46,743 nt of DNA, from positions 1 to 46,743 of the forward strand of contig PALD01000036.1 of NCBI GenBank assembly GCA_002710685.1, read 5' to 3'. Position numbers and translations under genes: made by a program. This DNA comes from Cytophagaceae bacterium. Its GTDB lineage: Bacteria > Bacteroidota > Bacteroidia > Flavobacteriales > Flavobacteriaceae. The notes under the pieces are model-generated. The model made no database searches, was not told the DNA's origin, and saw only the letters and a program-made list of their open reading frames with translations. Position 1 is the stretch's first letter; every line of letters starts with the position of its first letter. Positions 32,477 to 40,628 of the stretch are shown piece by piece.

Positions 32477-34910
32477 GATGAACCTTTCGGCATACCGGCC
32501 CATCGCGGACATCCAGGACAATATCGTCTTTGCCAACAATGGCAATGTCGTGCTATGCTACAAGGGCAATCTCCCCGAAATCTATTCCTTGTCCGAAAAG
32601 GACTTTGAGGATATGCACGGTGCCTGGTTCCAGGCCTTGAAGTCATTGCCTGTTGGAACAGTCGTCCACAAACAGGACATCTATATCAAGAAATCCTTTT
32701 CCCCTACAGGGCTTCCCAATTCAACCTTTCTGGAAAGGGCCACCCATGACCATTTTAAGGGCCGTGGGTACCTCGGGCACCAATGTTACCTGTTCTTCAT
32801 CCTGACCAGGAACAGGGCGCTCAACAACCCCAAATACGTCAATCCCTTCCGGAAGGTTTCCAAGGGCATCGTCCAACAAATGGATGAAACCATTAAAGGG
32901 TTTGCCAATGCGGTCAGTGATTCGGTTTCCTTTATCAACAACAGCAGGAAAATGGATTTTGTTACGCTCAAGGCGGAAGAAATCCAGCAACTGACCACTG
33001 ATTATTTCAACGGTTTCAACGAAGGGTTGGATACCGATATACTACTGGACAAGAAAAACGTCACCATTGGCGAGAACCTTTTTGATGCCCTGGCCGTCAA
33101 CAGCGAACTGTGCTTTGGCGAAAGTGTACAGAGCAGCAAGACCAATGAGAAATTCACTTCTGACGATTTTGTGTTTCATCAAGGGTTTATCGATGGCCTA
33201 GGGCTTACGCTAAATGAAAACCATATCGTCAACCAGATCCTTTACCTGGATGACAGACACAAGTGGCGCAAGCTGTTGGATAAGAAAATCGAGGAACTCA
33301 ACAAGAGTTCCAATTTCGGTTCACAGAACAAGGTGGTCCTTGGCAAGATCCGGCACATCCTCGACCAGATCAATGCGGATGACAGTGCGCGCATCATCCG
33401 TGGGCACCTGAACGTGGTGTACTGGTCAAAGGACGCAAAAGGACTCGACAGGATAACCTCAAGGATAAAGACCGAATTCAAGGAGCTGGATATCACCCCC
33501 TACTATCCACGGGGTGAAGAACGCAAGAATTACATCCTGAACAGTTACTGCTGCTTTTCATCCAATTTCTCAAATCACGATCTATATGTGACGGACCTGA
33601 AACATGCACTTTGCCTGCTCATCAATAACACCAATTATAAAAGTGATGCCACGGGGATCATATTCAACGACCGCGAGCACAACATCCCGGTCCTCAAGGA
33701 TGTCTGGGACGAGCGGAAGAAACGCATCAAGGCCAGGAACTTTGCCATTTTTGCGCCAACTGGCGAGGGCAAATCCTTTTTGGCCAACAATATCCTGCGC
33801 CAGTATTTTGAAAGTGGTGTCCGCCTGGTCATCATCGACCTTGGTGGATCCTATACCAAGTTTGCCAAACTCTACCCTGAAAAATACACGGTACTTCGCT
33901 ACGAAAGCGGAAAGAACCTGGGCATCAATCCCTTTTACATCCATGGCCAAAATGATCTCACTCCGGAACGCCTGGAAGATTTGACCGTTTTCCTGTTTGA
34001 ACTTTTTGCATCCGATCTAAAGGTGACCAAGGCACAATCCGTTTCCGTCAAAAAGATATTGCGGCACTACTATAACAGCACTTCCGAAAATCATTCGCTG
34101 GATGGTTTCTATGGTTTTATAGAAAGGAACCGGAAGGATCTTCTGGGCACCTTGAAAATCCATCCCGACTATTTCAACGTCACAAGCTTTTTACACGTGA
34201 TGTCAGAATATGTCGGCGATGGTCTATATAGCTTCTTGTTTAAGGTCAGCGAGGACCAGACCTATAAGATCGAGGACAAGAGGCTGATCATTTTTGAACT
34301 GGATGAAGTCAGGGACAACAAGGAGATCCTGTCCGTGATGCTCAAGCTTATCAAATCGGCCATCCAAAGGACCATCTGGAAAAACCGGGCCGAAAGGGGC
34401 ATCATCCTCTTTGATGAGTTCGCCAAACAATTGAAGTTCGAGAACGTGCTGGAAAGCGTGGAGTTCTATTACCAGGCAATCCGTAAACAGAACGGTGCCA
34501 TCGGCATCATCCTGCAGTCCATCAATCAGCTCCCGAACAACCCGACCTCGGCCAGCATCCTGGAAAACACCCAGGTCATCTATAGCCTGAACAATGAAAA
34601 GGGATATGATGCCCTGGTCAAGCGGCTCAACCTTTCCAGCCACGACCTGAACCAGTTAAGATCCATCAAGAACAATCTTTCCGGGCCCTGCAGGTACACC
34701 GAAATGTTCATCAAGATCGGGAGGGAAAGCAACATCTTCCGGCTTGAGGTCCCCAGGGAAGTCTATGCTGCCTACCTCACGGATGGGGAGGAGAACGAGG
34801 CCATCATGGCCATTTATGAAGAGACCAAAGACATGGAACAGTCCATAAAAAAATTCATTAGCCCCTCCCAACCTCCCCAAAGGGGAGGGGCAAAATCAGT
34901 AACCTTCTAA
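32469..34910 (+). CDS. traG: TraG conjugation ATPase, VirB4-like
   Basis: An 813-residue ATPase. The N-terminal 430 residues match the CTnDOT TraG N-terminal domain (ADIQDNIVFANNGNVVLCYK), and the motor domain holds Walker A FAPTGEGKSFLANNIL near 431-440 and Walker B RGIILFDEFAKQL near 645, with the downstream sensor segment GAIGIILQSINQLP. It powers assembly of the transfer channel at the inner membrane. The last 15 codons (SPSQPPQRGG) overlap a GC-rich palindrome that looks like an inserted extragenic repeat, so the native C terminus may be a few residues shorter. Confidence 0.93.
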   Translation: MNKMNLSAYRPIADIQDNIVFANNGNVVLCYKGNLPEIYSLSEKDFEDMHGAWFQALKSLPVGTVVHKQDIYIKKSFSPTGLPNSTFLERATHDHFKGRGYLGHQCYLFFILTRNRALNNPKYVNPFRKVSKGIVQQMDETIKGFANAVSDSVSFINNSRKMDFVTLKAEEIQQLTTDYFNGFNEGLDTDILLDKKNVTIGENLFDALAVNSELCFGESVQSSKTNEKFTSDDFVFHQGFIDGLGLTLNENHIVNQILYLDDRHKWRKLLDKKIEELNKSSNFGSQNKVVLGKIRHILDQINADDSARIIRGHLNVVYWSKDAKGLDRITSRIKTEFKELDITPYYPRGEERKNYILNSYCCFSSNFSNHDLYVTDLKHALCLLINNTNYKSDATGIIFNDREHNIPVLKDVWDERKKRIKARNFAIFAPTGEGKSFLANNILRQYFESGVRLVIIDLGGSYTKFAKLYPEKYTVLRYESGKNLGINPFYIHGQNDLTPERLEDLTVFLFELFASDLKVTKAQSVSVKKILRHYYNSTSENHSLDGFYGFIERNRKDLLGTLKIHPDYFNVTSFLHVMSEYVGDGLYSFLFKVSEDQTYKIEDKRLIIFELDEVRDNKEILSVMLKLIKSAIQRTIWKNRAERGIILFDEFAKQLKFENVLESVEFYYQAIRKQNGAIGIILQSINQLPNNPTSASILENTQVIYSLNNEKGYDALVKRLNLSSHDLNQLRSIKNNLSGPCRYTEMFIKIGRESNIFRLEVPREVYAAYLTDGEENEAIMAIYEETKDMEQSIKKFISPSQPPQRGGAKSVTF
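34861..34891. repeat. GC-rich palindromic repeat inside the end of traG
   Basis: GCCCCTCCC (34861-34869) pairs with GGGAGGGGC (34883-34891), and CCTCCCC (34872-34878) can also pair with GGGGAGG (34882-34888). Such CCTCCCC/GGGGAGG palindromes recur between genes of Bacteroidota. Here it is translated as SPSQPPQRGG. It may also act as a transcription attenuator between traG and traI. Confidence 0.55.
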
Positions 34911-34922
34911 ATCACAAAAAAC

Positions 34923-35522
34923 ATGAAATCCATCAAACAAAAAATTAAGGGAACAACCTTGGGCATAGTACTGGCCATGGCCTTATTCTTATCTCCAGGC
35001 ATTGCCGGGGCCCAAGGGATGCCGGTGTATGATAACACCAATTTCGTAAGCCTGGTAAAACAACTCGTCGAATCCGGAAAGCAAACGGCCCAGCTCATCA
35101 AATCCGTAAAATTCCTGAAGGATGCCAAGGAAAGCATCGAGAAGGTATCCAACGTGGTAAGGCAGCTCAGGGCAGTCCAGGAAATCGGCAGGAACAACCA
35201 ACGTCTGATACAGGTGATGCGGGATGATCTACGGGACATATTGGATTCCCCCTATATCAAGCCTGAAGAGGTCACCCGGGTATCCCGGTCCTTTGATGCC
35301 ATTGTCCAGAACTCTTTGGACACCATGGATTTTATCGATGGGATCCTCTCCAGTGATTATCTTAAGATGAGTGACGCGGAACGGGCGGGGATCCTAAAAC
35401 AAAAAGAAGAGGAGTCCAGGGAAATGGTTTCCAATATTACCACCAAGACCAGGCGCTACCGGGATATCATTTCCTTTAGGAAAATGCAGGACAGGGTCAA
35501 TAACCGCGAAACAGCCTATTAG
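34923..35522 (+). CDS. traI: TraI-type (DUF4141) conjugation protein, VirB5-like
   Basis: A 199-residue secreted protein: signal peptide GIVLAMALFLSPGIAGAQG cut near residue 30, then long amphipathic helices with coiled-coil character (FVSLVKQLVESGKQTAQLIK, AQLIKSVKFLKDAKESIEK). This is the DUF4141/TraI family of Bacteroides elements, probably the VirB5-like minor pilin. It is 12 bases after traG and 3 bases before traJ. Confidence 0.82.
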   Translation: MKSIKQKIKGTTLGIVLAMALFLSPGIAGAQGMPVYDNTNFVSLVKQLVESGKQTAQLIKSVKFLKDAKESIEKVSNVVRQLRAVQEIGRNNQRLIQVMRDDLRDILDSPYIKPEEVTRVSRSFDAIVQNSLDTMDFIDGILSSDYLKMSDAERAGILKQKEEESREMVSNITTKTRRYRDIISFRKMQDRVNNRETAY

Positions 35523-35525
35523 ACG

Positions 35526-36368
35526 ATGGACATGGCAATTCTTTTGGGGATCGGCCTGGAATATGTCGATTCCGTTTTCCAGACGATACAGGACAGCAGC
35601 TTCTCGCAATACACGATTGCGGGAATGAAGACCCTTGCCGTGTTGTTCTTTTTGGTCAATATCCTTAAAAAATACAATGAAGGTGTAGCGGATAGGGAAG
35701 GTTATACCTGGGGCTTGAGGCCTGGGGATCTGGCCAGGAATTTTGCAGTTGTCATCCTGGTCATATTCTCAACACAGGTGCTGGGGTTTTTTGATGGCAT
35801 TTTGGTCTCCATAGAAGCACAATACCGTGGTACGGCCCCCGCCCTATTGCCCTTGCAGATGCAGGACATTCCCATCGAAGAGGATGTCAGCATGATCAGT
35901 GCGGCCAAGGCAGCCATGACGCTGTTATATGAAGCCTTGGTAACCCCATTATACGGATTTAAAATATTTGCGTTCATCATCAGCATTTTCCTTTGGATCC
36001 TGGACCTGTTCATCTACCCGCTGTTCTTGGCAGAGCGCTTTTTCCTCCTCGGGATCATGCAGGCATTTTTTCCCTTGGTCATCAGCCTGGCCGTATTTGA
36101 GAAGTTCCGTTCGCTCGCCTACACCTTCTTCAAGCTCTATGCCGCAGTGTATATGCTTGTGCCGGCCTTCTTTTTGGTCAATGTTTTCATCAACGCGCTA
36201 TATACGGAGATCAACACCCACTTTTGGACGGACCTTTTCGGGACGGACACGGGTCAGGGCTTTTTTGCACCCGTGGTCCAGTTGGGATCGGTAGGCTTTA
36301 TCGTTTTCCTGAAATTCAAACTGTACCGGCGTGCCACGTCCTTTACGCTCCGGTTGTTCACTTCCTAA
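35526..36368 (+). CDS. traJ: TraJ conjugation membrane protein, VirB6-like
   Basis: A 280-residue polytopic protein with about six membrane helices (MKTLAVLFFLVNILKKY; FAVVILVIFSTQVLGFFDGI; FKIFAFIISIFLWILDLFI; FFLLGIMQAFFPLVISLAVF; AVYMLVPAFFLVNVFI). This is the CTnDOT TraJ pattern and corresponds to VirB6, the inner-membrane channel subunit. The gap to traI is 3 bases. It ends 20 bases before traK. Confidence 0.88.
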   Translation: MDMAILLGIGLEYVDSVFQTIQDSSFSQYTIAGMKTLAVLFFLVNILKKYNEGVADREGYTWGLRPGDLARNFAVVILVIFSTQVLGFFDGILVSIEAQYRGTAPALLPLQMQDIPIEEDVSMISAAKAAMTLLYEALVTPLYGFKIFAFIISIFLWILDLFIYPLFLAERFFLLGIMQAFFPLVISLAVFEKFRSLAYTFFKLYAAVYMLVPAFFLVNVFINALYTEINTHFWTDLFGTDTGQGFFAPVVQLGSVGFIVFLKFKLYRRATSFTLRLFTS

Positions 36369-36388
36369 CCCTGATTAAAGATCAAACC

Positions 36389-37003
36389 ATGAAAACTCCA
36401 TATCAGAATATTTACAAGGTCTTAAAGCTGAACCGGTCTGTCGTGCTGGCCGTAGTGGTATGTGCATTGCTGTCCTCTACCTTTTCGGTCTGGATGGCAT
36501 ATAGGGCCAATCAAAAGGCGCTCAATAGTGCCTTTGCCATCAACACCGACGGCACTATCATTCCCTTAAAGCTTGTCACCCAAAAGGAAAATTTTCGGGT
36601 CGAGGCCCTGGCACACCTGGAACTGTTCCACACCTATTTCTATAATATCGATGCGGGCAATTATGAAAAGAATTTGGAAAAGGCACTTTGGCTGGGCAAT
36701 AGTTCCGTGGACAATCTCTACCGCCAGAAAAAAGCCGATGGTGTCTATAACCGCCTGTTGCAATATTCCCTTGTACAAAAGGTGCTGAGCATCGATTCCA
36801 GGATAACCGAAAACCAGGACTCATACCGTTTTACGACAACGACGATTTTTGAGATCAACAGGGGCTCGATCACCGACACCTATAAACTGGAGTCCACCGG
36901 AAACCTGATCCTGGTCGACCGGAGCTTCCCGAACAATCCCCATGGATTGTTGATCACGGATTACTTCGAGAACACCTTAAAAAAACTGAATGATAAAAAC
37001 TGA
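36389..37003 (+). CDS. traK: TraK conjugation protein, VirB8-like
   Basis: A 204-residue protein with one N-terminal membrane helix (SVVLAVVVCALLSSTFSVWM) and a periplasmic NTF2-like domain, typical of TraK/VirB8. A longer frame is open from 36224 but its first part is a shadow of traJ; ATG 36389 starts the conserved MKTPYQNIYKVLKLN. The protein should bridge the inner-membrane complex and the outer-membrane core (TraM, TraN). It is 20 bases after traJ and 45 bases before traM. Confidence 0.88.
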   Translation: MKTPYQNIYKVLKLNRSVVLAVVVCALLSSTFSVWMAYRANQKALNSAFAINTDGTIIPLKLVTQKENFRVEALAHLELFHTYFYNIDAGNYEKNLEKALWLGNSSVDNLYRQKKADGVYNRLLQYSLVQKVLSIDSRITENQDSYRFTTTTIFEINRGSITDTYKLESTGNLILVDRSFPNNPHGLLITDYFENTLKKLNDKN

Positions 37004-37048
37004 ACCACCGCTGTCGGATAGGTAATCAGGTATTAAAAAACCACGCTT

Positions 37049-37978
37049 ATGAAAGTAGAAAAGAACAAAATAGTATTTGCCGCGGTATTGGCCGTGATAC
37101 TGATCTTCCTGATCTCCTATTCCGTGATGGTCATGGGTGGTGATGAAACCGGGGATCAAAACCTTGAAGGGACCTCGGTCCCGGAATTGGAGGAAAATCA
37201 GATAGAATATGATTCCAAACTCGATGCCATCAATGATCTCAAGGAAGTCCGGGAAACCAATGCGCCCAGCATCTATGATGAAAATCTGATCGATTCGCTT
37301 GGCTTTTATGATGAAGACTTGCCCGAACGGGAAAAAGAACGCATCGTGGATAGCATCTACGAAACGGGAAAGATCCGGTATTCAGAAAAGCGGTATGAAA
37401 CCCTGGGACAAAAGAAAGCGGTTCACGAAAAAGTATCAAAAGTCGATTCCTCAGAAGTAAAGCGGGAACAGAAAAACCAGGCAAGGGAACTGGGCCTGGA
37501 ACACCAGCTCTTCTTTGCCGCTTCCCCAAAACCCAGTCAAGCCTCCATCACCGGCCATACGGATGCAGCCATTGTCGTGGCCGTGGATGGAGACCAGGTC
37601 GTCAAGGCCAATAGCAGGCTACGCATGCGCCTGGCCAAAGATGCCACAATAAACGGTAAGCTGATGAAAAGGAATACCCCCGTATTCGGCTTTATCAGTT
37701 TTCGGCCCAACAGGGCCCTGATCGAGATCAAAAATATAATGCACCACCCCCCCCTCCTCAAGGCCTTTGATTTTCAGGACGGCAGTGAGGGCATCTATGT
37801 AGAGAACAATTTTCGGGCTGAAGCGACCACCGAAGTCCTGGACGATGTCATTGGCGACATCAATATTCCCTCCGTTCCGCAAGTGGGCGGGATCACAAAG
37901 GTGCTTAGGCGCAGCAACCGCAATGTAAAGGTGACCGTATTGAACAATTACAAACTTATATTAAAACCTGGATCATGA
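37049..37978 (+). CDS. traM: TraM conjugation protein, VirB10-like
   Basis: A 309-residue protein: one membrane helix (IVFAAVLAVILIFLISYSVMV), then a long acidic and coiled periplasmic linker (residues 35-160), then a C-terminal beta domain (IVVAVDGDQVVKANSRLRMRL and RNTPVFGFISF) with the VirB10-type barrel pattern. VirB10 couples the inner-membrane ATPases to the outer-membrane pore. The linker is the expected envelope-spanning element. It overlaps traN by an ATGA junction. Confidence 0.85.
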   Translation: MKVEKNKIVFAAVLAVILIFLISYSVMVMGGDETGDQNLEGTSVPELEENQIEYDSKLDAINDLKEVRETNAPSIYDENLIDSLGFYDEDLPEREKERIVDSIYETGKIRYSEKRYETLGQKKAVHEKVSKVDSSEVKREQKNQARELGLEHQLFFAASPKPSQASITGHTDAAIVVAVDGDQVVKANSRLRMRLAKDATINGKLMKRNTPVFGFISFRPNRALIEIKNIMHHPPLLKAFDFQDGSEGIYVENNFRAEATTEVLDDVIGDINIPSVPQVGGITKVLRRSNRNVKVTVLNNYKLILKPGS

Positions 37979-38829
37979 AACCATTCCTTCCATTACTGAC
38001 CCTATTGATTTCCGTTTTCGCCCCCCGGCCTTGCCCGGCACAGGCCCTGGCACGACCCACCATAGTCCTTGACACCATCTATGCCAACGATACCAAAAAC
38101 GTCGCGCTATTTTTTCCTGAACCCATACGTCAGGGAATAACCGGTTCGGATAATTTTGTTTTTACCTATAACCGGGATAAGGGACAGTATTTTGGTCTCT
38201 TGCAGGCAAAGCCTGGCAAGGAAAGCAATCTTTTGGTGATCAATAAGGACGGTTCTGTCTTTTCATATATTTTGAGGTATAAAAAGCAACTTTCCAAGCT
38301 CAATTATTTCATTCCGGTTTCAAGTAGTATCGGCACTGAAAAACCGATTGTAACCGATTCAATTCTTGCTGAATCCTCTGAAGAGCGTATAGATAACAGG
38401 AAGTATTATTACCAAAAATTCTGCACATATCTTCTCAACAGGAAACAGCGTATAGGTCGGCTCAAAAAGCGGAACGAAGGCATTGTACTAAGTGTTGAGA
38501 ATATCGTTTTTGATAAAGAAGAACTGTACTTCGTTATTCAGATAGAAAATAATTCTTCCTTGGATTACGATCTGAATTTCTTGAACCTTTCCATCGAGAC
38601 CCGACAAAAAGGAAAGCGGAAATCGTTGCAACGACTGTATCAAAAACCATTATATACGCACGGGTTGCCCACCAAAATTCCAGAAAATGATATAGCACGA
38701 TTGGTATATGTGATGCCTAAGTTCTCATTGTCCAATGACCGTAGGGCTATTTTGGAAGTGAACGAGGCAAACGGTGGGCGCACGGTGAAGTTGAAAATCC
38801 GCCATAGGTTCATCAACAACCCAAACTAA
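37975..38829 (+). CDS. traN: TraN conjugation protein (DUF4138), VirB9-like
   Basis: A 284-residue periplasmic protein with a signal peptide (FLPLLTLLISVFAPRPCPAQ) and the DUF4138/TraN beta fold (TKNVALFFPEPIRQGITGSDN near 40-60 and a long C-terminal sandwich). It forms the outer-membrane ring with TraM. It overlaps traM in ATGA, so the two are translationally coupled. It is the last tra gene: a TraO/P/Q counterpart does not follow. Confidence 0.88.
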   Translation: MKPFLPLLTLLISVFAPRPCPAQALARPTIVLDTIYANDTKNVALFFPEPIRQGITGSDNFVFTYNRDKGQYFGLLQAKPGKESNLLVINKDGSVFSYILRYKKQLSKLNYFIPVSSSIGTEKPIVTDSILAESSEERIDNRKYYYQKFCTYLLNRKQRIGRLKKRNEGIVLSVENIVFDKEELYFVIQIENNSSLDYDLNFLNLSIETRQKGKRKSLQRLYQKPLYTHGLPTKIPENDIARLVYVMPKFSLSNDRRAILEVNEANGGRTVKLKIRHRFINNPN

Positions 38830-38837
38830 AGATCCGC

Positions 38838-38894
38838 ACCCTTCCAACACTGCCCCTCCCCTTCTCGGGCAATCATGCTGGGAAGGGTTCTTTC
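38838..38894 (+). terminator. Candidate terminator after the tra operon
   Basis: ACCCTTCC (38838-38845) and GGAAGGGT (38881-38888) pair across a 35-base loop that holds further GC-rich pairing, followed by TCTTTCC, 9 bases after the traN stop. The loop is long for an intrinsic terminator, so confidence is limited. Confidence 0.4.
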
Positions 38895-38974
38895 CAGCCG
38901 GGAAACGGGGAATGGTTGTATTCGGCCTTTTTTTTGAGGCTACGTGCCCCATGGGGTCCGAATGCTTCAACACT

Positions 38975-40231
38975 TCAGGTTTCCCATCGGAATGCCCCCT
39001 GCATCAGTTCTATTTCCGCATTTTTGATCCCAATCTTTTTGGCCACGTCCTTCCAGTCCCTTACGACCGAAAGCACCTCCTCCAAAATAGTTTGCATTTC
39101 CTCTTCGCTCAGGCGGAAGTATTCGCCTACACTTTTCGCCAAATCAAAATTCAGGGCATTATCGTCCATATCGATATTTAGGGAAAGTCCATCTTTTTCC
39201 ATGGATGGATTTAGGTCATACGCCGGTGAAAGCACCCAACCCTTATCCCGTAAAATAAAACCGTGGTTCCGCAAATGGTCATCGGTGTTTGAGATGGTGA
39301 TATTAAATACGATGCGTCGCCAGAGTTGGTGCAGGTTGGCTTCCACATCTACGCCATGATCCTCTATAAATTCCACAATTTCAAGATAGCTTGGCGAGGT
39401 ATCCTTAATGGTCTCTTCCGTATTCCCGGTCATTGTCATTGCCGAGGCAAAGTGTATGCGTTCTTCCCCTTCCCTATCGAATCGTCTTGTCAGGAAGGTA
39501 TGGTGCCGACCACTGATTTTTTCCACCTTGGATTCAGCCATATCGATACCGGCAGCTATGGCCAATCGATAGGCCAGGAATTCCCATAACGCTTTATCTA
39601 CGGTATCTGTTTTTGAAGGAAACTTGGCAATCCACAGATTTTTTTGCGTATCAAAAACATTGGCCTTGGGCCTGGCACCGCCCAATGAGGAACCCGGTGC
39701 GATCAATACGGCAATCCATTTTCCTATGGTTTCGTCCCGGGCGTCACCCTCCAATTGCCTGGCGGCTTCCTGCAGGTCGCCCAAGGATGACCAGGGCGGT
39801 GTTGGTGTCCGGGCGTCGTTATCCAAAAACGGACCATCCGGGTCGGTCTTAAACCGCAAGGCTCCCATCCGGCTTTCATCAAAAACACCCAAGAGGTAGT
39901 CAATCTCATAAAGGGTTTTTGGTCTTTCATTATTTGCCCTTGCATCTTGTGCCGCCCTGCGCCTCATCAAGGTCTTGCCCCACGTATCCGGCATACTGTC
40001 CAGAAAAATGCCAAAATTCCCTTTGTTGGCAGGGAACTGTGGGCCGGAATAAAACTCGATATCAGGGTCGATCAAACGTTGTGCACCTGTTTTTAACCAA
40101 GCTTTATCGTATTCAAAACCAAAGGCCTTCTTCCCCTTGGCAAAATGTGCCGATAACATCCCGATAAGCGTTGGTTTTTCCAAACCGGCCCAATCTGCAA
40201 AAACGTATATGTCAAACTTTCCTTCCGCCAT
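38975..40231 (-). CDS. hipA: HipA family toxin kinase
   Basis: A 418-residue protein: an N-terminal Couple_hipA-like domain (residues 1-110), then the HipA kinase fold with LWIAKFPSKTDTVDKALWEFL (ATP-site lysine), SNTDDHLRNHGFIL (catalytic Asp-Asn loop) and LSPAYDLNPS (metal-binding Asp). HipA phosphorylates glutamyl-tRNA synthetase or related targets and arrests growth. It is 3 bases after hipB on the same strand and sits between the tra and mob operons, most likely to keep the element or to protect the host from phage. All key kinase residues seem intact. Confidence 0.9.
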   Translation of the reverse strand: MAEGKFDIYVFADWAGLEKPTLIGMLSAHFAKGKKAFGFEYDKAWLKTGAQRLIDPDIEFYSGPQFPANKGNFGIFLDSMPDTWGKTLMRRRAAQDARANNERPKTLYEIDYLLGVFDESRMGALRFKTDPDGPFLDNDARTPTPPWSSLGDLQEAARQLEGDARDETIGKWIAVLIAPGSSLGGARPKANVFDTQKNLWIAKFPSKTDTVDKALWEFLAYRLAIAAGIDMAESKVEKISGRHHTFLTRRFDREGEERIHFASAMTMTGNTEETIKDTSPSYLEIVEFIEDHGVDVEANLHQLWRRIVFNITISNTDDHLRNHGFILRDKGWVLSPAYDLNPSMEKDGLSLNIDMDDNALNFDLAKSVGEYFRLSEEEMQTILEEVLSVVRDWKDVAKKIGIKNAEIELMQGAFRWET

Positions 40232-40234
40232 TTG

Positions 40235-40522
40235 TTATAACAGATCAAGGTCCTGTAGTTTTCTACCGAATGCATCATCCACGGCAAGTTCCTTAAAGTC
40301 GTTTTCCAGATTCAGCACCCTGAACACATTGAAATAGGAACCTATGGCCACCGCTGGGTCGCCTTTTTCGATCCTATAAAGCGTTGTCCTGTTGATCCCC
40401 GCCCGCTCGGATACCTGCCCGGTAGTGAGCTTCCTTCGCTTTCTTGCCAATTTTATATTCTCCCCCAATTGTTCAAAAACCTTCTGGTGCCTGGGCAGGA
40501 GAACCGCTTTCTTGGAGTTCAT
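40235..40522 (-). CDS. hipB: HipB-like antitoxin, Xre-type HTH
   Basis: A 95-residue protein with a Cro/C1 HTH domain (LGENIKLARKRRKLTTGQVSERAG, then TLYRIEKGDPAVAIGSYFNVFRVL). The frame is open from 40597, but ATG 40522 starts the natural sequence MNSKKAVLLPRHQ. It should bind and inhibit HipA and repress the operon. Three TTGTTG-type half sites lie just upstream. The operon order antitoxin-toxin with a 3-base gap is normal. Confidence 0.88.
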   Translation of the reverse strand: MNSKKAVLLPRHQKVFEQLGENIKLARKRRKLTTGQVSERAGINRTTLYRIEKGDPAVAIGSYFNVFRVLNLENDFKELAVDDAFGRKLQDLDLL

Positions 40523-40586
40523 TTGTTGTTTATTTACCACAAATATATATTTTTTGTTGATAATATACAACAATATAATTTTGTTG
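40523..40586. promoter_or_regulatory. Candidate hipBA operator, TTGTTG half sites
   Basis: TTGTTG at 40523-40528, the dyad TTGTTG (40554-40559)/CAACAA (40568-40573), and a further TTGTTG at 40581-40586 lie in the AT-rich promoter region of hipB. They fit autoregulation by HipB. Confidence 0.5.
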
Positions 40587-40628
40587 ACTTTATCCAAAAT
40601 ACCATAAAAACCACGGCGTGGTTAAATT

